Source: Methylococcus sp. UBA6136 (GTDB lineage: Bacteria > Pseudomonadota > Gammaproteobacteria > Methylococcales > Methylococcaceae). Taken from it: 8,000 nucleotides of DNA. The stretch is taken from NCBI GenBank assembly GCA_002423305.1, contig DIVI01000250.1, forward strand, positions 3,437 to 11,436. The letters are read 5' to 3'. Below, one piece after another: positions 1 through 5,930 of this stretch. The position numbers and the translations under genes were made by a program. Each line of letters begins with the position of its first letter. The first letter of the stretch is position 1. The notes beneath the pieces are model-generated. The model was given only the letters and a program-made list of their open reading frames with translations, had not been told where the DNA came from and did no database searches.

Positions 1-120
1 ACCATCGACCGGCCAGGCCCCCTTATCGGCAAGCATCCGTTTCATGATGATCGGCATGCCATTCGCGACAACCAGCAGAAACAGCAGTTGGACGGCAAGC
101 CAAGCCGATTCAGGCAACAT
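1..120 (-). CDS. CDP-archaeol synthase-like (CarS/DUF46) membrane protein, N-terminal part only
   Basis: Only the first 40 codons are in the window; the gene continues past its left edge. Translation from the ATG at 120 gives a hydrophobic helix at about residues 7-24, then GMPIIMKRML and AWPVDG at the edge. The pattern of a first transmembrane helix followed by N-x-x-P-I/V-hydrophobic-K-R and W-P-hydrophobic-D-G is characteristic, from memory, of the CarS/DUF46 family. Archaeal members transfer CTP onto an unsaturated dialkyl glycerol phosphate to make CDP-archaeol. Bacterial homologues are common in proteobacteria but their substrate is not settled, so the archaeal reaction should not be assumed. 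It starts 20 bases after the stop of the HopJ-domain gene on the same strand, which suggests co-transcription with that gene and with tesA further upstream. No strong Shine-Dalgarno sequence is visible. The call rests on a short segment. Confidence 0.65.
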   Translation of the reverse strand, partial: MLPESAWLAVQLLFLLVVANGMPIIMKRMLADKGAWPVDG

Positions 121-140
121 GGTCCCAGGAGTTCAAACAG

Positions 141-500
141 CTAGAGGGCACGCAGTGCCTCACCCTCAAAGTGGATTCCAGCCCAACCATACTTCATGAA
201 ATGGCGGATGTTCCCATGGTCCAGACCCTCCGGGCTCCTCAGCACATCATCACGGTAATAGCCACCAAACAGGGCCAATGTATGCGCCTCACTCAAACCA
301 TGAAGCCGGGCAAAACTGAAAATCTTGCAGGAACCTTCATTGCTTCCGGGTTCATTGATGACCGCACTCTCGCCCACTCCATTGGCAAATCGAGTCGGTG
401 TGTAATGGTAATTTTCCGTTATTACGGCGATCGTATCGTGGAACTCGACCGGATGGCCGGCTTTCACCCGTTCAAGAAAAGCGTTCAATTCAGTTGTCAT
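141..500 (-). CDS. HopJ-domain protein (HopJ type III effector family), probably a housekeeping homologue
   Basis: The 119-residue protein matches the HopJ family (Pfam HopJ) over its whole length. Visible family hallmarks are the ITENYHYTPTRFANG segment at about residues 27-41, the NEGSCKIFSFARLHGLS stretch at 54-70, TLALFGGYYRDDVL at 74-87, and HGNIRHFMKYGWAGI at 95-109. The family is named after a Pseudomonas syringae type III effector, but close homologues are widespread in free-living bacteria that have no such secretion system. No molecular function is established. There is no signal peptide or membrane segment, so a cytoplasmic location is likely. The ATG at 500 was chosen because family similarity begins there; an upstream in-frame ATG at 593 would add 31 unrelated residues and overlap the end of tesA. 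The gene lies 58 bases downstream of tesA and 20 bases upstream of the CarS-like gene, all on one strand. Nothing nearby resembles secretion or virulence genes. Confidence 0.85.
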   Translation of the reverse strand: MTTELNAFLERVKAGHPVEFHDTIAVITENYHYTPTRFANGVGESAVINEPGSNEGSCKIFSFARLHGLSEAHTLALFGGYYRDDVLRSPEGLDHGNIRHFMKYGWAGIHFEGEALRAL

Positions 501-534
501 GGTCAGATGGTCTTCGATTGATGGTTTGTATAGC

Positions 535-551
535 TGGGGAAGTGTTCCCCA
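535..551. repeat. Perfect short inverted repeat between tesA and the HopJ gene
   Basis: TGGGGAA, a three-base loop, and TTCCCCA form a perfect 7-bp stem (535-541 with 545-551). It lies between the tesA stop codon (559) and the HopJ-gene start (500). No T-run follows on the minus strand, so it does not look like an intrinsic terminator. Directly downstream on the minus strand is TATACA (532-527), which resembles a -10 element; the palindrome would then sit where an operator for a HopJ-gene promoter would be. It could equally be an RNA hairpin that stabilises or attenuates the message. Only the symmetry itself is observed. Confidence 0.4.
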
Positions 552-558
552 TTGACAG

Positions 559-1206
559 TCATTTTGTCGCTGCGGGAGGCGCCATGACTGCACCTTGAGC
601 GGTCTTGGCTGGCAGCATCGGCGCCAGTTGTTTCATGACCTGCTCCAGCAAAATCGGCTGCGCCGCCCGGTTGGGATGAATCCCATCGGCCTGCATCATG
701 GAATCCTGACCCCCCACGCCCTCCAGCAAAAACGGCACCAGGCCGACGCCGGCGTTTTGCGCGACATCACCATACACACGCTGGAACATATCGGCATATC
801 GCTTGCCATAGTTCGGGAGTATAAGCATACCCAGCAAAAGCACCTTAGCCTTGCCGGCAAGGGCCTTCTCGATGATGGCGGTCAGATTGGCACTCATCTG
901 GGTTGGAGTCAGGCCGCGCAGACCATCATTACCACCGAGTTCGATGAGTACCCAGGCCGGTCGAACCCGTTCCAGCAACGCATCGATGCGGGCCAGTCCG
1001 CCCGCCGTCGTATCCCCGGAGATACTGGCATTGATGACCTCGATACCGCGCGGCTTGAGTTTTTCCTGAAGGAGAGCCACCCAACCCTCTTCCAGCTTGT
1101 CCAGGCCATAACCGGCACTGATACTATCGCCCACCACCAGCAATGTCTCAGCCTTGGGGCACATCGACCAGACCAGAGTCATCCACAGCACAACGATTCG
1201 AATCAT
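559..1206 (-). CDS. tesA: Periplasmic arylesterase / acyl-CoA thioesterase I / lysophospholipase L1 (TesA), SGNH hydrolase
   Basis: A 215-residue GDSL/SGNH hydrolase that closely resembles E. coli TesA throughout. Block I is GDSISAGYG with nucleophile Ser28. Block II is NASISGDTT with oxyanion Gly64. Block III is LGGNDGLRG with Asn93. Block V is DGIHPN with catalytic Asp174 and His177. The LPNYGKRY segment (130-137) is also TesA-like. Residues 1-19 form a basic-hydrophobic signal peptide, probably cut after the Ala of PKA, so the enzyme acts in the periplasm, hydrolysing acyl thioesters, aryl esters and lysophospholipids. It carries an Ala/Pro-rich tail of roughly 15 residues beyond the part that aligns with E. 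coli TesA. The ATG at 1206 is preferred, with AAGAG eight bases upstream; a GTG at 1215 would add three residues. Its start codon overlaps that of divergent ybbA within one CATG, and HopJ and CarS-like genes follow on the same strand. Confidence 0.93.
   Translation of the reverse strand: MIRIVVLWMTLVWSMCPKAETLLVVGDSISAGYGLDKLEEGWVALLQEKLKPRGIEVINASISGDTTAGGLARIDALLERVRPAWVLIELGGNDGLRGLTPTQMSANLTAIIEKALAGKAKVLLLGMLILPNYGKRYADMFQRVYGDVAQNAGVGLVPFLLEGVGGQDSMMQADGIHPNRAAQPILLEQVMKQLAPMLPAKTAQGAVMAPPAATK
1097..1125 (+). promoter_or_regulatory. Possible sigma70-type promoter for ybbAP inside the tesA coding region
   Basis: TTGTCC (1097-1102), a 17-base spacer and GATACT (1120-1125) match the sigma70 -35 and -10 consensus at four of six positions each. 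The tesA and ybbA start codons overlap, so any ybbAP promoter has to lie within tesA, and this is the best candidate I found by eye. The match is weak and could be chance. Confidence 0.2.
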
Positions 1207-1921
1207 GTCAGACACTCTTGAAGATAGTTCGGGCCCTAATGCTCACCCCGTGATCAAAGCCGAGGGCATCGGCAAGCATGTCACCTCCGCCGAGGGGCGG
1301 CTCGATATATTGACAGCAGTCAATCTGGCGATCAAACCTGCCGAAACCGTGGCCATTGTGGGCGCTTCGGGTTCGGGCAAGTCAACGCTGTTGGGTCTTC
1401 TCGCCGGACTGGATCTGCCCTCGGAAGGCCGAATCTGGGTGGCTGGCGAATGCCTGACTGATTTTGACGAGGATGGCCGTGCCCGCATTCGCGGACAGCA
1501 CGTCGGCTTTGTTTTCCAGTCGTTCCAGCTGATCCCACACCTCAATGCACTGGAAAACGTCATGTTGCCACTGGAACTCAAAGGTACCCGGGACGCCAGA
1601 CGCCGCGCCATGACCATGCTCGATCAGGTGCAATTGAGTGAGCGCATCCACCATACCCCCCGCCAGCTCTCGGGGGGCGAACAACAGCGGGTTGCCCTGG
1701 CGAGGGCCTTTGTCACGCAACCGGCCATTCTTTTTGCCGACGAACCGACCGGCAATCTCGACAAAAAGACCGGCCAGACCATCATTGACCTGATTTTTCG
1801 GCTCAATCGGAACCAGCACACCACGTTGGTACTCGTCACCCATGACCACGCCCTGGCGGAGCGTTGCGACCGCACACTGCAGCTGGATGGCGGCCGTTTG
1901 ATTTCGGGTGGCCCGGCATGA
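1205..1921 (+). CDS. ybbA: ABC transporter ATP-binding protein YbbA (LolD/MacB-type ATPase)
   Basis: A 238-residue nucleotide-binding subunit with every catalytic motif of the LolD/MacB/FtsE branch. Walker A is GASGSGKST (53-61), the Q-loop glutamine is in FQSFQL (about 105), the signature is LSGGEQQRVALARAF (155-169), Walker B is ILFADEPTGNLD (175-186) and the H-loop is VTHD (His213). It has no membrane segments and should sit on the cytoplasmic face, hydrolysing ATP to drive YbbP. The ATG at 1205 is chosen because the next in-frame upstream ATG (1154) would extend 51 bases into tesA. No clear Shine-Dalgarno precedes 1205, and a GTG at 1247 is an alternative start. The first 15 or so residues are less conserved in character. 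The stop overlaps the ybbP start in ATGA, implying translational coupling. The divergent partner tesA supports assignment to YbbA over the paralogue LolD. Confidence 0.92.
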   Translation: MSDTLEDSSGPNAHPVIKAEGIGKHVTSAEGRLDILTAVNLAIKPAETVAIVGASGSGKSTLLGLLAGLDLPSEGRIWVAGECLTDFDEDGRARIRGQHVGFVFQSFQLIPHLNALENVMLPLELKGTRDARRRAMTMLDQVQLSERIHHTPRQLSGGEQQRVALARAFVTQPAILFADEPTGNLDKKTGQTIIDLIFRLNRNQHTTLVLVTHDHALAERCDRTLQLDGGRLISGGPA

Positions 1922-4404
1922 ATCGGCTAGCCGGACTGGCGCTGAGACTGGTATCGCGCGACTGGCGCAGTGGGGAACTGAACCTGCTGGCCGCCGCCCT
2001 GCTGATCGCGGTCGCTGCCGCAACGGCCGTGCACATGCTGGGTGATCGACTGCATCGAAGCATGAACCTGCAGGCTGCGGAGTTCCTCGGTGCGGACCTC
2101 TCGGTCAATGGACACCTTCCGCCCCCCCACGCTTGGGTGGCAGAAGCTGAGGTGCGGGGTCTCGAATCGGCAGTCACGACCGAGTTTTCCACCGTTCTGG
2201 TCGAGAACGAGGAGCTGCTGCTTGTCGGCGTCAAGGCGGTCCCCAAAGGCTACCCATTGCGAGGTCACCTAAAAATTACGAACCAACCCGGCGGCGAAGT
2301 ACTGGAGACCCGCGATGTGCCTGATCCGGGCGAGGCCTGGTTGGAGCCGCATATTCTCCCGGCCCTGAAGCTGACCATGGGTGACACCCTCACGGTCGGC
2401 GAAAAACCGCTGAAGATCACCCGCCTCATCGCCTATGAGCCGGATCGTCGGGGTGATCTCTACAGCCTTTCACCCCGGGTGATCATCAATCAAGCAGATC
2501 TGGAGGCAACTCGAGTCGTTCAGCCCGGCAGCCATGTGCATTATTACTCTCTGTTCAGCGGACCCGATGCCGAGTTGCTCAAGCTGAAACGCTGGCTGAA
2601 GCCCCAGCTTCAGCCCGGGCAACATATCACCGACATTCATGAGGACCGGCCGGAACTGGGCAAGGCCATGGAGCGGGCGGAACGCTATCTCGGCCTGGCC
2701 AGCATTGCCGTGGTCCTGATCGCCGGAGTCGCCATTGCGATGAGTGCAAGACGCTACACCGAGCGCCATTACGATCTGACCGCGATGCTCAAATGCCTGG
2801 GAGCGAACGAGCGGGAGGTCCTGCTGATTGCCTGCTTCCAGTTTCTGATCGTTGGCATGCTGGTCATACCCATCGGCATTCTGGCGGGGTGGGCTCTGCA
2901 GGCCGGTGTCGTGCACTTGGTCAGGCCGCTGCTGCCACAGGGACTGGTTGAACCTGGCCTGGCCTCCTGGCTGCTGGGTGGCGGACTGGGCTTCTTGATT
3001 CTGGCCGGCTTTGCGCTGCCACCCATATTGCGGCTGCGACGGTTGCCGCCTCTGCGGGTGCTCCGGCGCGATCTCGAACCGATGCCTTCCAGCGCCCGAC
3101 TCGTTTACGGCTTGGGCTTGATGACCTTGAGCCTACTCATGTGGCGCTATACCGAAGACTGGAAAACCACGCTATCGGTCATTGGCGTGAGCTGCGTTCT
3201 GATTCTGTTATTTGCTGCCATAGGATATGCCTTGCTGAATCTTGGGCAACGACTGATTCCGCATGTGCCATTACCGGCTCGTATCGGCCTGAAGCAACTC
3301 ACCCGACGCCCGCAGCTGGGCGTTACCCAGATCCTGGCCTTTAGCATCACGCTGGTAGCGATGCAGATTATCCTGCTGGTGCGCACCGAACTCATCGGCC
3401 AGTGGCGGCAACAATTGCCTGCTGACGCACCCAACCATTTCGCCCTGAATCTCTTCGATGCCGACCTCTCGCCATTTCGAGACTTTCTGAAGCAGGAAAA
3501 CATTCGGGGAAGCGACATCTATCCGATCGTTCGCGGGCGGTTAATGTCGATCAACGGCCAGGACGTGATGACCCGCGCCGGCCAGGATGCCCGGGCGGAG
3601 GGTGCCATCAACCGTGAACTCAGCCTGACCTGGAGCGATACGGTGCCCCCGGACAATCGCATTGTCGCCGGCCAATGGCCGAATTCCGCTACCGAAGCCA
3701 GTGTGTCAATGGAGCGAGATCTGGCGGAGCGTCTGGGCGTCAAGCTAGGCGACCAGTTGCGCTTCAATATCGGCGGCCAATCCATAGAGGCTCGGGTCGG
3801 CAGTCTGCGAACCGTCCAATGGGATCGGATGACGCCCAATTTCTATATGATCTTCTCGCCGGGGGCGCTGGACGCCTACCCCCACACCTGGCTTAACAGC
3901 TTTTATCTTTCGCCGGATCAAAAACCCATATTGACTCGCATGGCGAAAGCCTTTCCCGGCATGACCCTGCTGGATGTTGGCAAACTACTGGGACATTTTC
4001 AGGCCATTCTTCAGCAACTCTCACTGGCCATTGAGTTCATCCTGGCACTGGCTTTGGCGGCGGGCTTCACCGTGCTGTTCGCAACGGTCAGGTCGACTCT
4101 TGACGAACGCATTCATGAAGATACCTTGATGCGATCCATGGGGGCTCCTGGCCGCTTGCTCCGTATCTCGCAATGGGTTGAGTTTTCTGCGCTTGGCCTA
4201 TTGGCCGGTCTGCTTTCCGTGGTGATATCGGAAATCATCCTCTGGATCGTGTATCGGAAAGTGCTAGATCTGCCGTTTCACCTCCACGGCAAATACTGGA
4301 TCATCGTGCCAATGCTTGCGGCTCTAGTCATTGGTTGGGCAGGCTACTGGAACACACGCCGCGTCACCCAGATGAGTCCGATGCGCCTATTGCACGGACG
4401 TTGA
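1918..4404 (+). CDS. ybbP: FtsX/MacB-type ABC transporter permease YbbP
   Basis: An 828-residue inner-membrane permease with about ten predicted helices, near residues 21-41, 258-277, 302-325, 350-371, 396-411, 418-440, 468-488, 700-724, 753-779 and 794-811. Two large extracytoplasmic domains lie between helices 1 and 2 (about 45-255) and between helices 7 and 8 (about 490-698). This duplicated FtsX-like layout is typical of YbbP, a type VII (mechanotransmission) ABC protein that moves conformational change across the membrane instead of passing substrate through a channel. MKCLGAN-like and LMRSMGAP segments (290-296, 737-744), following helices 2 and 8, are the expected coupling motifs that contact the ATPase. 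The start is the ATG at 1918 that overlaps the ybbA stop (ATGA); longer in-frame starts fall inside ybbA. As I recall, E. coli YbbAP has been reported to act with TesA on hydrophobic or lipid substrates, which the divergent tesA here fits. The exact substrate is not known from sequence. Confidence 0.93.
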   Translation: MNRLAGLALRLVSRDWRSGELNLLAAALLIAVAAATAVHMLGDRLHRSMNLQAAEFLGADLSVNGHLPPPHAWVAEAEVRGLESAVTTEFSTVLVENEELLLVGVKAVPKGYPLRGHLKITNQPGGEVLETRDVPDPGEAWLEPHILPALKLTMGDTLTVGEKPLKITRLIAYEPDRRGDLYSLSPRVIINQADLEATRVVQPGSHVHYYSLFSGPDAELLKLKRWLKPQLQPGQHITDIHEDRPELGKAMERAERYLGLASIAVVLIAGVAIAMSARRYTERHYDLTAMLKCLGANEREVLLIACFQFLIVGMLVIPIGILAGWALQAGVVHLVRPLLPQGLVEPGLASWLLGGGLGFLILAGFALPPILRLRRLPPLRVLRRDLEPMPSSARLVYGLGLMTLSLLMWRYTEDWKTTLSVIGVSCVLILLFAAIGYALLNLGQRLIPHVPLPARIGLKQLTRRPQLGVTQILAFSITLVAMQIILLVRTELIGQWRQQLPADAPNHFALNLFDADLSPFRDFLKQENIRGSDIYPIVRGRLMSINGQDVMTRAGQDARAEGAINRELSLTWSDTVPPDNRIVAGQWPNSATEASVSMERDLAERLGVKLGDQLRFNIGGQSIEARVGSLRTVQWDRMTPNFYMIFSPGALDAYPHTWLNSFYLSPDQKPILTRMAKAFPGMTLLDVGKLLGHFQAILQQLSLAIEFILALALAAGFTVLFATVRSTLDERIHEDTLMRSMGAPGRLLRISQWVEFSALGLLAGLLSVVISEIILWIVYRKVLDLPFHLHGKYWIIVPMLAALVIGWAGYWNTRRVTQMSPMRLLHGR

Positions 4405-4456
4405 TAGGAGAGAGTTATGAGTCGCCGGAGCTACTTTTTTACCTCAACCGAGGCGC

Positions 4457-4487
4457 AAAAAAGCCCGAACTGGCCGGGCTTTTTTTT
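4457..4487. terminator. Bidirectional intrinsic terminator between ybbP and the convergent small gene
   Basis: The arms AAAAAAGCCCG (4457-4467) and CGGGCTTTTTT (4475-4485) enclose a seven-base loop, and the T-run reaches 4487 (eight Ts). Because a run of A precedes and a run of T follows the GC stem, it terminates in both directions. It lies about 53 bases after the ybbP stop and 17 bases beyond the stop of the minus-strand gene at 4504. The stem has only five GC pairs, extended by A-T pairs, but position and shape are what is expected between convergent genes. Confidence 0.88.
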
Positions 4488-4503
4488 CGAAGGAGAAAAA
4501 ACC

Positions 4504-4941
4504 TTACTGACCCTTAACGTTGACCTTCGAAGTCCAACCGGATTTTCCTTGGCAGGGTCCATCAGTGATGGCAACCTTGATATAGGGCAACAGACCTGTG
4601 ACTTGTTCATCTTCAACGGTACCGTGGGTCCCCGGGTTGGCAACACAGATATCTTGCTCCACGTCTTCCTCGGCGGTTTGTGCTCCCATCATTCCGGGGG
4701 CCGCAGTAACATGAGACAAACCGCCATTGGGGTTTTCAAGAACCACGGTTTGACCCTTGCTGATGACCGCATTGACGGTGACCTTGCTTTCGTTTCCACC
4801 AAACAAGGCCAAGCCGAGCGTTACAATGGCAATGGCACCTATGAGACCGTACAGCGCCTTGGGGTTACCCTTGAGAGCGCTCACAATGTTGCTGGCGTCG
4901 TTACCTTTGCCGAGTTCCGGGTTGTTGTTCGTTTCAGTCAT
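4504..4941 (-). CDS. Small single-pass membrane protein with a probable periplasmic SH3-like C-terminus, unknown function
   Basis: A 145-residue protein I cannot name. Residues 1-28 are polar and rich in Asn and Gly, residues 29-48 form one strongly hydrophobic helix, and the remaining ~97 residues are soluble. A basic residue (Lys28) just before the helix and acidic residues after it suggest the N-terminus stays in the cytoplasm and the C-terminus is periplasmic. The last part, with ITDGPCQGKSGWTSKVNV (125-142), resembles the end of a small SH3-like barrel, where a G-K-x-G-W-hydrophobic turn is common. Cys99 and Cys130 could form a disulfide. The start is well supported: AAGGAG lies eight bases upstream of the ATG (4955-4950), preceded by an A/T-rich leader. 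It is monocistronic here, ending at the shared terminator, with its own upstream region divergent from the VWA gene. The reading frame on the opposite strand (from 4417) is judged non-coding. Confidence 0.75.
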   Translation of the reverse strand: MTETNNNPELGKGNDASNIVSALKGNPKALYGLIGAIAIVTLGLALFGGNESKVTVNAVISKGQTVVLENPNGGLSHVTAAPGMMGAQTAEEDVEQDICVANPGTHGTVEDEQVTGLLPYIKVAITDGPCQGKSGWTSKVNVKGQ

Positions 4942-5228
4942 CGGGTTGTCTCCTTCAGTATTTTAATTTTTTGGTTTCAGTCACAGGTCTGAAAGCGCAT
5001 GCAAGTTAACACGTAGCATTTCGAATGCAAACCCACAACCCCATCAATTCTGCTTACGCTATGTCGGCTCCCAGGATCAAGCACAATCAGACTTGCCCTT
5101 ACCTTCTAAATCCTTTTTCTGCCAGCATTTCGAAATCGGGACATGCGACCTGTTGATTACTGGGTTAGTTCCTCGAGCAATCCGAATATTGTCCAAAGTG
5201 TCTTTCAGTAACACCAGAGTTCACCAAA
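4942..5228. other. Divergent intergenic region of 287 bases
   Basis: This region separates the starts of the small membrane-protein gene (minus) and the VWA gene (plus) and is visibly more AT-rich than its neighbours. It must hold promoters for both. For the plus strand the best candidate seen is TTAGTT (5165-5170), a 16-base spacer and TATTGT (5187-5192), which is weak at -35. For the minus strand no convincing sigma70 pair was found; the leader just before its ribosome-binding site is A-rich. Short reading frames here have no supporting features. A direct repeat is listed separately. Confidence 0.5.
5015..5134. repeat. 11-bp direct repeat AGCATTTCGAA, one copy inside a palindrome
   Basis: AGCATTTCGAA occurs at 5015-5025 and again at 5124-5134, with repeat starts 109 bases apart. 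The first copy overlaps a hyphenated palindrome, GCATT-TCG-AATGC (5016-5028). The second copy keeps the TTCGAA core but not the full symmetry. Both lie in the divergent promoter region, so binding sites for a shared regulator are a possible explanation. Chance is also possible, and no known operator consensus is claimed. Confidence 0.4.
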
Positions 5229-5930
5229 ATGGCTGAAATTGGCAAAATCCCACGATCAGTCCAAATCTCATCATTCCTGGATAAGGTCGCCCGGGCGCCG
5301 GCCATGGCAGCGTCTCCCTCGACTGGCAAGCTGATCTTTGCCCTGGATGCCACGGCCAGTCGCGAACCCGCCTGGGAACAGGCCCATCAGCTGCAATCGA
5401 CCATGTTCGATGTAGCCTCCAGCCTGGGCGGTCTTAGCATGCAGCTCTGCTTTTTTCAGGGGATGGCGAATTTCTTCGCCTCGCCCTGGCTGAATGATGC
5501 CAAGGGACTCAAGGCGAAAATGGAGCGTGTCCATTGCCTGGGCGGGTTAACGCAAATTGGTCGCGTGCTGGAACATGCCCTCCAGGAGGCCCGTCGGGAA
5601 CGCATTCATGCCGTCGTATACATAGGTGATTGTGTCGAAGAAAACCCCGACGCGCTCGGTCACTTGGCAGGAAAACTGGGCGTCATCAATACGCCCCTCT
5701 TTGTCTTTCAGGAAGGCTATGACCCAAATGCCGAAATGACATTCCGCCAACTGGCCAAATTGAGCGGGGGCGCCTATGGCCGCTTCGATGCGGGCAGCGC
5801 CCGCCAATTGGCCGATCTTCTCGGCGCCGTGGCCGCCTTTGCCAGCGGCGGTTACGCCGCGATGCTCCAATTCGGACGCGATCGGGGGGGGCTGGCGCAG
5901 CAACTCACTCACCAACTTCTCCCACGCTGA
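5229..5930 (+). CDS. VWA (von Willebrand factor A) domain protein, cytoplasmic
   Basis: A 233-residue protein made of a single VWA domain. The metal-ion-dependent adhesion site is complete: D40-x-T42-x-S44 within FALDATASREPAW, Thr108 in GGLTQIG, and Asp134 in VVYIGDCVEE. Thr in place of the middle Ser of D-x-S-x-S is, as I recall, usual in this subfamily, which is recognisable by the LDATASREP-x-W signature. There is no signal peptide or membrane helix, so it is probably cytoplasmic and binds a partner protein through a divalent metal. The molecular function of the subfamily is unknown. The ATG at 5229 keeps a short N-terminal lead (FLDKVARAP) that I associate with homologues; no strong Shine-Dalgarno is visible. 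Its stop overlaps the next start as TGATG, so it is very likely translated together with the J-domain protein, its most obvious candidate partner. Confidence 0.87.
   Translation: MAEIGKIPRSVQISSFLDKVARAPAMAASPSTGKLIFALDATASREPAWEQAHQLQSTMFDVASSLGGLSMQLCFFQGMANFFASPWLNDAKGLKAKMERVHCLGGLTQIGRVLEHALQEARRERIHAVVYIGDCVEENPDALGHLAGKLGVINTPLFVFQEGYDPNAEMTFRQLAKLSGGAYGRFDAGSARQLADLLGAVAAFASGGYAAMLQFGRDRGGLAQQLTHQLLPR

Noticed and set aside
141..593. A longer HopJ protein starting at 593
   Set aside because: The extra 31 residues are unlike the family, and the extension would overlap the tesA coding end; the ATG at 500 fits family length.
1154..1204. An N-terminal extension of YbbA from the ATG at 1154
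   Set aside because: It would be encoded entirely opposite the tesA signal-peptide region, and adds residues not expected in this ATPase family.
595..1221. A 208-codon open frame on the plus strand opposite tesA
   Set aside because: It is the antisense shadow of tesA, whose signal peptide and all SGNH blocks are unmistakable; the plus-strand translation has no recognisable domain.
1309..1324. Inverted repeat ATTGAC-AGCA-GTCAAT inside ybbA, with TTGACT on the minus strand as a possible tesA -35 element
   Set aside because: No acceptable -10 lies at the right spacing on the minus strand, and the repeat falls in ordinary coding sequence just before the ATPase core.
1382..2023. A 213-codon minus-strand frame opposite ybbA
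   Set aside because: It is antisense to ABC ATPase motifs, with no domain of its own; long antisense frames are expected in GC-rich coding DNA.
4417..4992. A 191-codon plus-strand frame with a good ribosome-binding site
   Set aside because: It runs through the terminator hairpin and then wholly antisense to the small membrane-protein gene, whose own start, helix and terminator are better supported. Only the start signal is kept as a finding.
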